Under the pieces are notes generated by a model. The model ran no database searches and was not told the origin of the DNA. It saw only the letters and a program-made list of their open reading frames with translations. This document shows, in pieces, positions 44,144 through 57,412 of a stretch of DNA of 64,000 nucleotides (positions within the stretch are counted from its first letter, which is position 1; every line of letters begins with the position of its first letter). Position numbers and translations under genes: made by a program. This DNA is from Candidatus Brevefilum sp. (GTDB taxonomy: Bacteria; Chloroflexota; Anaerolineae; Anaerolineales; Anaerolineaceae): the NCBI GenBank assembly GCA_019428905.1, contig JAHYJN010000007.1:1-64000 (forward strand). The letters run 5' to 3'.

Positions 44144-47100
44144 TTAGAGTGTAAAAGATTGGTAATTGATTCTTTGCCCTTTAAATTCTCGTTCTCTAAA
44201 GACTGAGAATCTTTTTATTTGTTCTTTTCTTTGTTCAGCTTCATCTGGCGATAAATCATTAATTTCTGATACCCTACTTTTTCCCAAGCTATGCGATGAA
44301 TTGCCTATCCTTAAACCAGAGTTTTCTGAGATCCACCATCTTTCATGTATTGGTGAAACTTGAGTGGTTTCTAAGGATGCTAAAACCACTTCTGTTGGTG
44401 GTGGAGCGCTATGAGAAACATGAAACTTCCAGTAGTCAAAAAATTCTTGTTGAATATCGATGAATTTATTGTTAATTTTTTGACTTGTCAAAATATATAC
44501 TTTACATTTTGGGTTGATGCTAAGTATCTCTTGTAAAATCCATAAATCCTCTTTATGGAAGTATCCATCAGCAATAAAGAGTTCACTCTTCAAGTTTGAA
44601 ATTAACCACCCTTTTAGCCTATTTTGGGCTTCTTCAAAGTCCATATCTGCAATCAAAACACTTTTCTCTGATTCGTAAGGGGAGTAGGATCTAGCTTTTT
44701 GAATTTGCGAAGAAGATTTCTTCACAATATTAATTATTAGGTTACATCCTTTTAATGTAGCAAGAAATAGAGGCCTTATAAAGTCGTTTGCTTGAGGTTT
44801 ATCCTGATATCGTATTACACAATTTTGTATTAACCATGCATAAATGGGATAAGCTTCTGTTAATGTGAGGTTTGAACCCTCTACAGCAAAATTTCTTATT
44901 TCTTCAAGTCTTTGTGTAGGAATCCTGCCTGCATTTAACGAACCAAGCATCATCCAGGCGACAGACGGATATGTATCAGGTGGAAAATTCATATTCTCTT
45001 GTGCAGTTTTATCCGTTGATAATATAGATTTTCTTAATTTATGAATATCAACTCTTTTTTCAAGGTTATGTTTAATAATTGATCTTGCAGGGTCATAGTC
45101 TGAGATGGATGCTAAAGAAGCAGCAAACTTATCGTCGATTTTGTAAGCTAAATCGATGAATCTCCTCTGAGCTGATAACATGTTAGGCTCATCGTTTACA
45201 GTCAAAAGCTCCATTGCAGTTTTGATTAATCTTTTTGACACCTGCTGATCTTCAATCAATATGGAAGATAACATTTCATATCGATTGATTTGGTCAAATA
45301 AAGAAGGTATTTCTGGGATGAGTTTTTCTGCTTTGGATATTATTTCCTCTTTTAATTCTCTTTGCTTATTTGGAAGACAATCTGCTATATAGGCCAGAAT
45401 AAAAACTTGATCTGCCAAATTTATTGATTCTGCTCTTTTTATCAGGTCATTCCAATCTGGCATATTTACATTTTTTAGTTCATATATTTTTGCCAAAGCT
45501 GTTAAACGGTAACCTTCATGTTTTATAAATTTTTTATTAGGAAATTTGGTTTGGGTGATTTCTTCGAGCCGTCTTACAATTTCTGCTTTTTCATTTTTAT
45601 TAAAATTACTTTTGAATTCGATCAAACTATCAACAATTTCGGAAATCAAATAGAAGATATTTGAGTCCTTATCAATATTATCCATTAGATTTAGTAGATC
45701 TAATATTTCTTCATAAGATAATTTATTCCCTCTTGAGCTTGCTGGGTCATAAAAAGGTTCATTTATACTCTTTGTTAATATATATGAGCAAATTGATAGA
45801 TAGGCTCTATCTTTATCCTCTTCCGACTTTATTTCTCTAATTTGTTCAAGCGCTGAAATTGGATGATGTATATATAATGCTGGTAACGCCTCAATGAATG
45901 CGGATTCCCAAGCAATATAATCTTCTCTCGGGAAAGATCTTATTAAGGGTTTTATTTCGTCATTAACAATGTGGAAAAATTCGTTTTCTCTACCATTGGT
46001 TTTTAGTTTTAATGCTAATACAGTTAATAAACCAATTCTTTCTGTTCTTGATTGAATTTTTTCGATAGCATCTTTAATAAGTAGAAAGTCATTTTCTAAG
46101 TCATTATTATTATATAGAAGTCCACCATATGAACGCAGGCAAAGTCTAACGCATGCTAAGTATGTTTCAGCATTATCACTTGTATCAAACAAGATGTTAT
46201 TACGATAATTCTCAGTCATCTTTAGGAATTCGTGCGACAATTCTCTGTTGCTTGATAAAGCTTCAATAATTTTGAATCCTGTATTAATTTTAACCCACTC
46301 AACATCAATTTCATCCCAAGAGCTTCTTAATTTAGCGATCAAGTTTTGATTCTTTTCCTCATTACTTAAAACTCTTAAATCATCTATAAAATCCAGACAT
46401 ACACATATGGCGTTACATCGACTAGAAGCATCTAAGATACCAAAAACTTCATTTACAAAAAATACAATTATGTCATTGTTTAGGGTTTCTGTATTGCCAA
46501 CAGAATTTATTCTTGTGAGAATTTGGAGTAACAAATCATCCTGATTGCTTTTCCTAAATATTTTTTCATACCCTGATTTGATTAAAGTGAAATCTAATTT
46601 TTCATCAGGAACATCTAAAATATTCTTAACAATATCGAAATAAGCTTGATTTCTTCTGTCTTCTCCATTCAATTTGCTTGCTATATCAAAAGCAAATTCT
46701 GTTTTACTCTTGGATAAGGCCCTTAAAATACTTTTAGTTACTATATACTGATCTGCGGATTTATTTAATACATCATTGATGAGTTCTTCAAAATCATCAT
46801 TAAGAGCGGTGTGCAGCTTATGTTCTTCATCAAAACACTTGCTAGGGTCTACTGCTAATAATCCACTAATAATTCTTGCTAGGCATGAGCATTTTGTACT
46901 GATATCTTCAATTTCATCCACATATACATAAGCTTCAAAGAATCTGTTCAAACACGCTTCATCATTGATACCTTTCTCTGCAATGGCTAATATGATTAGA
47001 AGTCTTACATAGTCTTCAATAGGACCTAATCTTTCAATTGTGTTTTTTTGCGCATCAATTATTTTGATTAGTTTTTTTCTTAATTCAAGATCTGATATAT

Positions 47101-49072
47101 AAGGAAGGGGAGTTGATACTTGTCGAAAGTCTCTGGCATTTGGTGAAACCTTTGATGAGTTTATAACTATTTGCAAAGCTAATTCAATAACCTCGCCAAC
47201 CCCATCAGCATCACGATTTCTTATTGCCCATATTGTTAATAAATCAAATTTGTCACTTGAACGTTCAAATTTATTAGCTTCTGCAATTATTGTCTTGGCG
47301 GGATAACTTGTAAAAATTAATGATCCGGTTTTTATAAAACTTTTAGCTTTAGGATCTTTGACCCTTTCTGCAATATCCTCTAAGATACCATAAGAAGGAT
47401 TCTTCTGGATTGTTTTTGTAATTGCTTTTAAGGACAATTTTGTGTATGCCCAATCCAAATCCTTTTCCCCAGATCCAAGATTAATGCTGTTTTCAACCAT
47501 TTCAAATGCTAACTCCGGTAGAAAATTAACCAAATTTGAAGCAATATCAATAGCTTTATCCCCTAGTTTGCTTTGATCAATTTGTTTGAAGATGGCAAGT
47601 ATTCTTTCATCTAAGTCTTGAATATCTAATTGATATTTTACTTTTGCGTTCGCCAGTATTGATAATAACAACAATTGATCTTCTTTTGTGTTGGCGCGTT
47701 CCACTAATCCGAAAACCAATTCAACTTCACTTAAAGAGCATAAAGCACTGATTTCTGATTCCCAAGTGTTAGTATCAAGCAATTCCCTAATAATAGCTGT
47801 CTGCAAACTGAAATCAATCAAGTCGGTGTCTCGTTCAATCTTTAGCGCAGAAGTTACACATTGCATTGTGGTTTCAACTAGTGGAATAAGAGAATGGTAT
47901 GATTTCAAAATTTTTACTAAAATGTCAGGGGTTAAATATTGAATTAATTCGTCGTGTTTGTTTGTGTTTCCATAAAAAGCAGAAAGGTTGATTGGTGCAT
48001 AAGGATTATCGGACATTTTCAGAAATTCAATAATTTTATTTTCAACTTCAGATCTATACGCATAGAGTTTGGATTTTGCAATTTCTGATTGTTCATCACT
48101 GACATAGATCAATTTTTCTGATTTGCTAAATTTTAATAATTGAATTTGAGACAATAACTCAAGCAAATCTTCTTTGGATACATCCAAAATTCCACTTAAA
48201 TCATCCAATGTGATATCTAATGTTGAATATGCAATAACAGCTAAAGCCTTTGCTAACACATCGTTTTTTAAATCTATATTTCTCCACTCAAAATCTAATA
48301 AAATTGCTAATTTTTCGGGTAGCTTTTCCATAAAATCATGACATGACTCACCTGCATGAATAGATCGTCTGATGATGGCTAGCTCACCAGGCTTTTTAAA
48401 AACTTTATAAATTTCAAGAACATCTTCTCGAGAGAAACCTAAATCCTCTAAATTTTTAAATGTTTCATCAAATGTGAAGGGGGCCATCTGAAATGTTTTA
48501 TGATTCAAAAAATCAAGTTGTTGATGTGGGATTTTTAATGAATCCCCTGAAAGTAAAATCTTAAATTCATTATTATGTCCAAATGGAATTAAGTTAAATA
48601 TTATTTCTCTATAAGACGAATCGTTGTCTGGAATTTCGCACACCCCATCAATTACAAAATAATAAACCTCGTGACGTGACTTAGCGGATCTCTGCAATAA
48701 TGCTAATTCTCTGCTTAATGTTGATGCAATATCTAAAGTTTCGATTTGCTCATTGTTCAATTCATTTTTTTTCCGCAGCCACCAAATTTGGCTCAGTAAA
48801 TCAATTCGCACTGAGTCGGGTGAATATGAAGATCTGGAGGCTGGTGTAATAAACAAGGATATTGAATTTTCTGGAAATCTCTTTGCAAATTGAGCTAGTA
48901 ATGTGGTTTTTCCTACCCCATTTGATCCTTCAACGATAATAATGTCTTGATGTTCAAACATCTCATTAATTGCTTCGAGGAAACTTTCCCTGATTATTTC
49001 TTGTTCAGGTGGATTTGGAAAATTGCTACTAATTTTTGTAGTATCCATAATCTCAGCTTCAATTTTCATCAT
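44144..49072 (-). CDS. Giant P-loop NTPase with helical middle and PLD-like C-terminus
   Basis: 1642 aa from ATG 49072, chosen for TGAGGTG just upstream. Residues 20-60 lead into Walker A GSNGVGKT (49-56); YYFVIDGVCEIP (Walker B, Asp142) and FKILLSGDS follow, as in STAND/AAA NTPases. Residues about 350-1400 are helical with no clear family, resembling a TPR/HEAT-type scaffold. The last 170 residues look like a phospholipase-D-type fold: ELFIADGYFHKEDL (about 1497), HERWWISENSG (1576), GNSSHSLGKSRVSEI (1590), with HxR instead of HxK. Strongly AT-rich. It follows the methylase gene by 66 bases, so it is probably the third gene of that operon. Candidate sensor-effector of phage defence (inference). 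Confidence 0.75.
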   Translation of the reverse strand: MMKIEAEIMDTTKISSNFPNPPEQEIIRESFLEAINEMFEHQDIIIVEGSNGVGKTTLLAQFAKRFPENSISLFITPASRSSYSPDSVRIDLLSQIWWLRKKNELNNEQIETLDIASTLSRELALLQRSAKSRHEVYYFVIDGVCEIPDNDSSYREIIFNLIPFGHNNEFKILLSGDSLKIPHQQLDFLNHKTFQMAPFTFDETFKNLEDLGFSREDVLEIYKVFKKPGELAIIRRSIHAGESCHDFMEKLPEKLAILLDFEWRNIDLKNDVLAKALAVIAYSTLDITLDDLSGILDVSKEDLLELLSQIQLLKFSKSEKLIYVSDEQSEIAKSKLYAYRSEVENKIIEFLKMSDNPYAPINLSAFYGNTNKHDELIQYLTPDILVKILKSYHSLIPLVETTMQCVTSALKIERDTDLIDFSLQTAIIRELLDTNTWESEISALCSLSEVELVFGLVERANTKEDQLLLLSILANAKVKYQLDIQDLDERILAIFKQIDQSKLGDKAIDIASNLVNFLPELAFEMVENSINLGSGEKDLDWAYTKLSLKAITKTIQKNPSYGILEDIAERVKDPKAKSFIKTGSLIFTSYPAKTIIAEANKFERSSDKFDLLTIWAIRNRDADGVGEVIELALQIVINSSKVSPNARDFRQVSTPLPYISDLELRKKLIKIIDAQKNTIERLGPIEDYVRLLIILAIAEKGINDEACLNRFFEAYVYVDEIEDISTKCSCLARIISGLLAVDPSKCFDEEHKLHTALNDDFEELINDVLNKSADQYIVTKSILRALSKSKTEFAFDIASKLNGEDRRNQAYFDIVKNILDVPDEKLDFTLIKSGYEKIFRKSNQDDLLLQILTRINSVGNTETLNNDIIVFFVNEVFGILDASSRCNAICVCLDFIDDLRVLSNEEKNQNLIAKLRSSWDEIDVEWVKINTGFKIIEALSSNRELSHEFLKMTENYRNNILFDTSDNAETYLACVRLCLRSYGGLLYNNNDLENDFLLIKDAIEKIQSRTERIGLLTVLALKLKTNGRENEFFHIVNDEIKPLIRSFPREDYIAWESAFIEALPALYIHHPISALEQIREIKSEEDKDRAYLSICSYILTKSINEPFYDPASSRGNKLSYEEILDLLNLMDNIDKDSNIFYLISEIVDSLIEFKSNFNKNEKAEIVRRLEEITQTKFPNKKFIKHEGYRLTALAKIYELKNVNMPDWNDLIKRAESINLADQVFILAYIADCLPNKQRELKEEIISKAEKLIPEIPSLFDQINRYEMLSSILIEDQQVSKRLIKTAMELLTVNDEPNMLSAQRRFIDLAYKIDDKFAASLASISDYDPARSIIKHNLEKRVDIHKLRKSILSTDKTAQENMNFPPDTYPSVAWMMLGSLNAGRIPTQRLEEIRNFAVEGSNLTLTEAYPIYAWLIQNCVIRYQDKPQANDFIRPLFLATLKGCNLIINIVKKSSSQIQKARSYSPYESEKSVLIADMDFEEAQNRLKGWLISNLKSELFIADGYFHKEDLWILQEILSINPKCKVYILTSQKINNKFIDIQQEFFDYWKFHVSHSAPPPTEVVLASLETTQVSPIHERWWISENSGLRIGNSSHSLGKSRVSEINDLSPDEAEQRKEQIKRFSVFREREFKGQRINYQSFTL

Positions 49073-49138
49073 GACACACCTCATTTATCTTGTAATTATC
49101 TAAATCCGATAATTTTCTGTGGAAAGATATTTCTCTCT

Positions 49139-52100
49139 CTATTTCATCTCCTCATACCCCGGATCCACCCCTTGATGCACTTCCCAGGTGTGGTTTCCCA
49201 AATCAAAGCCCAGCACGCGCTTTTCACATTTGGGGCAGTAATACAACGTGTAATCCGATATGAGGGCTGGCTGGGGCTCCTTAACAGCAGGTTCTTCGGG
49301 CAGGTCAGGCTGGAGTGTCTCGGCTCCCCCAGGTTCGGAAGCTGCGGCTTGGGGCTTGGTTTCCGATTTCGGGGCAGGGGGAGGTGTTAGCAGTGGCTTT
49401 TTCGCCTGGGTTTTTGCCGGCTTTTTCAGCACCGAGACGCGCTCATCCAGCGGAATGCACGCACCTTCCAGGATGGGGTCATCCGCCAGGGCGTCGAACT
49501 TCTCCAGGATAACGCGTTTGGTACGGTATTCGCCGTATTCGGCTTCATCCTTGCGCCGAACGATGGGGAAGGTGTCCAGGATGTAGGCGAACTCCTCCCG
49601 GGTGAGGTTATAAAGATGGCCAAAAACAGCATCTAGCTCTGAGATAATTTGATACCGAAGTGTTGCATCAAATTCGTATGGAGGTATTAGATTTCCTGAT
49701 AATTCATCATCAAACAGTCTTTGAAGAAGCTCAATATACTCAGGAAAGCTGTTTTGTAATGAAAGCTTGGTTTTAATTTTTAGAGATGAATGGTTATTAT
49801 CAGACTTTGTTCCTTTATATTGTAATTCGGCATACGGGAATAAATCATACGAAGTATAAACCAATTGCAAAACATATTTTTTAACTTTATCTAATAAGTT
49901 TTCATTTAATTTCTCAAGCGAAATTGTTGGCAATTGTTTAAAATAATGATATGTAAAGTTAGTACCTCCAACTTTCTGCCTAACAATATAATCAAAGACA
50001 AATGATGATAAATTGGCTATTAAAAAGCTTACACCTTTTGTTTGTGTTGAATTAATAATGGGTGCACTATGGCCTATTGCAGCTGGCGGAATAATTGTCG
50101 CTATTGCTGATCTTTCATTAGTGATATTAGTTATATTTCTGAATACTAGGTAGAATTTTTCTCCTCCTTTTATTTTCCAATCATCAAAAGATACCCAATA
50201 CCACGGTAATGCCAGACAATTTGGATCTCTTGATGGTATGGGGTTCAAATGCGTGTCCGACCGGCTGGTGACACCCTCATACGTCCCATGGCGGTGGTCA
50301 TAATGCCAGAACATCTTGGCTTCATATAGGGGTAAATAAACTTCATCGCCTCTAACAAACACATTCCCCTGCAGTACAAAACCCATGGCTTCCATCTGTT
50401 CCTTGGTGCGGAAGAGGTGCGAGTCATTGGACATATGAAACATGGTGCTAAACGACACCCCCCACGGATTCTCGCCTGTTTCTTCGTTGATCAACACCGG
50501 CGCTTGCTGATAGAGCTTACGGGTCAGTTCGGCATCTGCTCGCGAGCGGAAGATGGGGCAAGTGCGTGTGTTGGGGTTGAGCAGTTTGAAGTCCGCAGCA
50601 GATAGGGTAAAGGTCTTTTCACCATCCTGTAAATCATCCGGCGTGAATAAGAAGAAAGCGTAATCCCCAGGTTGATCGTCATTCTCATCCATTCCCCGTA
50701 AAGTCAACAGACAAAATTTCATCCGACTGTCAACATCTGGAAAGAGTTTTTTCCTGTTTTCAAAATCGTACAGGCTGGCGATCTGGTCCTGTTCCACCAG
50801 GTCAGCGAAGAAATACTTACAGGTATCATCGGTGGCCACACCGGTGGGCACGATCATCCCGGCCCGCCCATTATCAGCGATCAGTTGGCGGCCCAGTTCG
50901 GCAAATACCTGGTACAGGTTGATATCCCCCCTGCCTGCTAAAGGATATACCTCAGAATTGTGATAGAAATTGCTCCCTGCTTCAGCCTGGTGGAGGGCAA
51001 ATTGGTAAGCTTGCCACAGCGCAGTATTGGTCTGCGCCAGCTGCCGGATCAAACGTTTGCGGGCTGCCGCATTGGGCGCATCTGCAATGGCCTCGTCTTT
51101 GCCGGCATAGAACTCCTTTTCCTGCAGCTTGACCCGCTCCCAGGGCGGGTTGCCCAGCACGACGTCAAAGCCGCCCGCCCCGTCCCGATCAAACACCTCG
51201 GGGAAGGCCAGGTGCCAGTGGAAGAAGCGGTGCTTTCCTGCCAGCCCGCGTGCCAGCGCCCGCAGCTCATCAGGCACGGCGCCGGGGTCGTCCAGCGCCT
51301 GGCGCACGTGGTGCGTGGTGGGGATCGGCTCACCCTTTTGGATGGGCGCAAAGAAGGCTGCCGTCCACAGGTCATACGGCAGGCGTTTTTCCCAGTATTC
51401 TCGGCTGGTTTGGAACTTAGTAAAGGCCTTTTCAGCCGCTGAGGGCTGGCTGCCGGCCAGGTCACGCGCCCGCAGCCAGTCCTTAAGCGCTTGCTCATCC
51501 CTGATCAGCGTCACCGTAAAGCCCAGGCTGGCCTGGCCATCCCGTTCCTGCCGGTTCTGACGTTTGAGCGCCGAAGCCAGGGCTTTATCATCCCCGGTGA
51601 CCGGGTTATAAGCCTCGTTGGGCACCCCACCCTTCACCAGCTCGGGCGTGGCGCCCACAAGGGAGTTGCCGCACTGGATGTGGTGGTCTAAAAAGTTGAG
51701 CGGGGCATCCTCGACCGCGGCGTTGATCCACAACCCCACCTTGCACAGCTCGACCGCCATCGGGTTGAGGTCCACCCCGTGGATGCTGTTTTCCAGCACA
51801 TCCCGCCGGGCATGGCGGATGACGTCTTCCGGTGGGAACAGGCTCCCCGAGCGCACCCGCGCCAGCTCTAAACCCAGGCGGTTATCCGCCGCGATCAAAA
51901 AGGCGCCGCTGCCGGCGGCGGGGTCCACCACCTTGATCCCCAGCAGGGCTGCTTCAGCCAGCTGGCGTTCGGCTTCATTTAATACCTCAACCATTTCCAG
52001 CTCATAGCCGGGCACTGCCGTACCCAGGCGGTCAGCCATAACCGGTTCCAGTGCAGACTTGATCAGCTCGTTCACCAGGGATGGCGGGGTGTAGTAAGAG

Positions 52101-53500
52101 CCGCTGGTCTTGCGCCCCAGGCCGCGCAGGTCGAGGAAGAAGGTATTGCTGGGGACCTGGCGGTCATCCACCGTCAGGGCGTCCATGGTGATGCGGGGGG
52201 TGATCTCCAGCAAAGATTCATAAATGCTGCCGATCTCCTCCACCGACAAGTCGGCATAGGAGATGCGCTGCAGTACCCGCTCCTTTTCCACCGTCGTCAG
52301 GTGGCGGATAGTCGTCAGCAGGGCGTCGTTGCGGCAGCGGGGGCTGCCTTGATCATCAGCCGGGGTCAGCAGCGGCGTGCGCCTGAGGCTGAACAGCGCG
52401 CCGTTGTAGGGGAAGATCCCCAGCTCGTCCACGCCATGTTCCAGCATGGCGAAGGTTGTCTTGAGCTTCTCCCACAGGTCAGCGTTGGGGTCATCGCCCC
52501 GGGGGCGCTCCGCCAGGGTCCGCAAGGCAGTCAGGCTGAATTCCTCCATGTACAGCGATCCCCGCCCGGGGGTCATGCCGCGCTGTTCGGCAAACAGCAG
52601 GAACAGCACCCGGTAGATCGTGACCAGGATCTCGTGGTACAGGTCCTGGGCGCCATCATCCTGCGAGCGGAGTTGTTCGAGCAGCCCGGGCGTGCTGCGC
52701 AGGAAGCCGTTGCCCAGGCTTTCGATCGCCTTCTGCACATTCTCGCGCAGGTCCTTGCCCACCGCCACGCCCATGGCCAGCGCGTCTTCATACAGGTCAT
52801 CAATCGGCGCCTGGTCCTGCCCTTCGGGGACAATAAAGCGGCTGGCGTGCAGCAGCCGGAACAGCGCCCGGAAGCTGGCATAATCGCGGGTGCTGAAAAT
52901 GCCCTGCAGGTCAAACTGGGTATAGCCGCGGGTGTAGGTGTGGTAATAGTCCCGTTCCAAGCGCAAGGCCACGCCGTCCGTCAGCAGCCCCCAGCGATGT
53001 TCACCGCTCAGGTTCAGGTATCGCTGGAGCATGTCATGCGGCGCCATGGCCTTAATCCCCCGTCCGGGCATAGCTTTGGTCTCAAGGGTCTTTTCGCCGG
53101 TATACAGCAGGGTATGGATCGGCACGGTGACATTCGAGGTCCCCGCCCAGCCCAGGTGGCTGATCGGGAAGCGGTAATCCTCCTCCAGCACCAGGTCGCC
53201 CTTGTTGAATTCGAGGTTGAAGCCCAGGGCTTTGAACAACGGCAGCAGCCACCTGCGGCGCAGCGCGCTGATATCCAGCGCCCCAAACTCGCGTTCGACC
53301 GCATCCCAGCGCCCAACCAGGTCCTCCCAGGTTTCAGCAATCCCCGCCTCCCGTGCTTTTTCGGTCAGGCGGTCATAATTGGGCAGGGTGAAGGTCTCAG
53401 CTTTCAGGGCGGGATGCCCGACCCGATCCTGCAGGATCGATTCAATGAAGTGGTGGGTGAAAACCCCGCCGGATGTGTGGATGTTGGTAGGTTTGATCAT
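49139..53500 (-). CDS. Eco57I/DrmMI-like adenine-specific DNA methylase
   Basis: 1453 aa. Class gamma N6-adenine methylase: SAM motif DPAAGSGAF at residues 526-534 and catalytic NPPW at 784-787 (FDVVLGNPPWERVK). N-terminal 450 residues are the large helical domain usual in PglX/DrmMI-type proteins. Residues about 1090-1290, the expected target-recognition part, are coded by AT-rich DNA unlike the GC-rich flanks. A C-terminal CPKC...H...H zinc finger closes the protein. No nuclease motif noticed. It starts 15 bases after the helicase gene. Probably marks host DNA within a DISARM-like system. Confidence 0.85.
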   Translation of the reverse strand: MIKPTNIHTSGGVFTHHFIESILQDRVGHPALKAETFTLPNYDRLTEKAREAGIAETWEDLVGRWDAVEREFGALDISALRRRWLLPLFKALGFNLEFNKGDLVLEEDYRFPISHLGWAGTSNVTVPIHTLLYTGEKTLETKAMPGRGIKAMAPHDMLQRYLNLSGEHRWGLLTDGVALRLERDYYHTYTRGYTQFDLQGIFSTRDYASFRALFRLLHASRFIVPEGQDQAPIDDLYEDALAMGVAVGKDLRENVQKAIESLGNGFLRSTPGLLEQLRSQDDGAQDLYHEILVTIYRVLFLLFAEQRGMTPGRGSLYMEEFSLTALRTLAERPRGDDPNADLWEKLKTTFAMLEHGVDELGIFPYNGALFSLRRTPLLTPADDQGSPRCRNDALLTTIRHLTTVEKERVLQRISYADLSVEEIGSIYESLLEITPRITMDALTVDDRQVPSNTFFLDLRGLGRKTSGSYYTPPSLVNELIKSALEPVMADRLGTAVPGYELEMVEVLNEAERQLAEAALLGIKVVDPAAGSGAFLIAADNRLGLELARVRSGSLFPPEDVIRHARRDVLENSIHGVDLNPMAVELCKVGLWINAAVEDAPLNFLDHHIQCGNSLVGATPELVKGGVPNEAYNPVTGDDKALASALKRQNRQERDGQASLGFTVTLIRDEQALKDWLRARDLAGSQPSAAEKAFTKFQTSREYWEKRLPYDLWTAAFFAPIQKGEPIPTTHHVRQALDDPGAVPDELRALARGLAGKHRFFHWHLAFPEVFDRDGAGGFDVVLGNPPWERVKLQEKEFYAGKDEAIADAPNAAARKRLIRQLAQTNTALWQAYQFALHQAEAGSNFYHNSEVYPLAGRGDINLYQVFAELGRQLIADNGRAGMIVPTGVATDDTCKYFFADLVEQDQIASLYDFENRKKLFPDVDSRMKFCLLTLRGMDENDDQPGDYAFFLFTPDDLQDGEKTFTLSAADFKLLNPNTRTCPIFRSRADAELTRKLYQQAPVLINEETGENPWGVSFSTMFHMSNDSHLFRTKEQMEAMGFVLQGNVFVRGDEVYLPLYEAKMFWHYDHRHGTYEGVTSRSDTHLNPIPSRDPNCLALPWYWVSFDDWKIKGGEKFYLVFRNITNITNERSAIATIIPPAAIGHSAPIINSTQTKGVSFLIANLSSFVFDYIVRQKVGGTNFTYHYFKQLPTISLEKLNENLLDKVKKYVLQLVYTSYDLFPYAELQYKGTKSDNNHSSLKIKTKLSLQNSFPEYIELLQRLFDDELSGNLIPPYEFDATLRYQIISELDAVFGHLYNLTREEFAYILDTFPIVRRKDEAEYGEYRTKRVILEKFDALADDPILEGACIPLDERVSVLKKPAKTQAKKPLLTPPPAPKSETKPQAAASEPGGAETLQPDLPEEPAVKEPQPALISDYTLYYCPKCEKRVLGFDLGNHTWEVHQGVDPGYEEMK

Positions 53501-53515
53501 CGCTGTGTGTCTTTT

Positions 53516-56365
<2,850 letters not shown>

Positions 56366-56702
56366 AGAATCTCCGCCCGAAATTGTTCAGTTTGATCATG
56401 CCCGCTGGCATACGTGTACTAGATATTATAAAGGAAAATAGCTGAACGGGTTTGAAGAGGGGATTGAACACACCTCAAACAAGGGTCAGCTCGTGGAACA
56501 TTCGCCAATGGATAGAAAGAGGCAGTGATGCTGATTGATTAGGCGAATATAAGTCAGCAGGCGTGGGAATCTGAGATAAAATAATTGCATACGTTCAACC
56601 ACGACCCCGAGAAAATCGTCTTGGCATGACACAAACATTTAATTCAGCGGGCGTATCGATATAAAAATAGCCGCAGTCATTTTTTAAAAAGAGGGAGGCA
56701 TG
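56366..56702. other. 337-base intergenic region upstream of the helicase operon
   Basis: Contains the divergent control region for the DrmD-like operon (minus-strand TATAAT at 56430-56425, no good -35) and the small plus-strand ORF (GGGAGG at 56693-56698). No other gene or repeat is seen. Confidence 0.45.
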
Positions 56703-56966
56703 ATGGAAGAAGCTTATGAATTTCCAAGAAGTGTGAAAATGGAAAAAGCCGGTATCTCATACGTGGAAGAAGGACCGAATGTGATTTTCATGAATGTTGT
56801 CCTCAAAGATGAGGAAATCAAGTTGATCCTGACCATCGACCAAACAGACCTCGGCAACGCATTCAGTGCCATGACCTATGGAAAAGTAATTACCTCCATG
56901 CCGCTGCTGGAGGCACTCGAAATGGCGAAGGGATTAGAGGACCAGGAAGAAGAGGAGGATGGGTGA
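56703..56966 (+). CDS. Small acidic hypothetical protein
   Basis: 87 aa from ATG 56703; an ATG at 56700 is too close to GGGAGG. Sequence like MEKAGISYVEEGPNVIFMNV and LLEALEMAKGLEDQEEEED with no membrane segment or motif. Divergent from the helicase operon and between it and the IS remnant, so it could be a regulator or accessory of the module, but nothing in it shows this. Confidence 0.5.
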   Translation: MEEAYEFPRSVKMEKAGISYVEEGPNVIFMNVVLKDEEIKLILTIDQTDLGNAFSAMTYGKVITSMPLLEALEMAKGLEDQEEEEDG

Positions 56967-57192
56967 AGACTAAACTTATTTTAAGAAGATCCATATTCTT
57001 TAGGACGTATCTATCGGATGAATTAAAATCCTATAAAAGACTAATAGGGCCAGATAAATAATTTTGAATTCCTTCACTTTCATGAGCCACAACATTCCTT
57101 GCAATATCAAACAATAGCTTGTGTATATCAAACTAATGGAAAAATACTCAATTTTCTCAATATTTGAAATGGAGTATTCAACCTAAACTCCA

Positions 57193-57264
57193 AGTTAGTG
57201 TCTTGTCAAGTAGTGTAAATTGCGTTTTGTGCTTCCAGGCTATCATCAAGAATAAATTGTTTGT
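57193..57264 (-). mobile_element. IS256 remnant (left terminal end)
   Basis: 72 bases match the left end of the intact IS256 copy at 42705-42785 in the same orientation: AGTTAGTGTCTTGTCAAGT, then GTGTAAATTGCGTTTTGTGC and on into the coding end. One G-to-A change lies in the terminal repeat and a 9-base in-frame deletion in the transposase C-terminus. Homology ends near 57264. The 446-base gap between neighbouring genes holds this and otherwise AT-rich sequence without genes. Confidence 0.85.
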
Positions 57265-57412
57265 CATTTGCGGAATGAATGAATGGTATTACCATTGGAC
57301 TGTTGAAATAGGGTAACCGCTCAACTGATTAGTGATACCAAACACAGTAGTGGGTTAACAAATTTCTCCCTCATAACGCTGCGAGCAATAAAGTTTTCTG
57401 ATAGAAGCGAGA

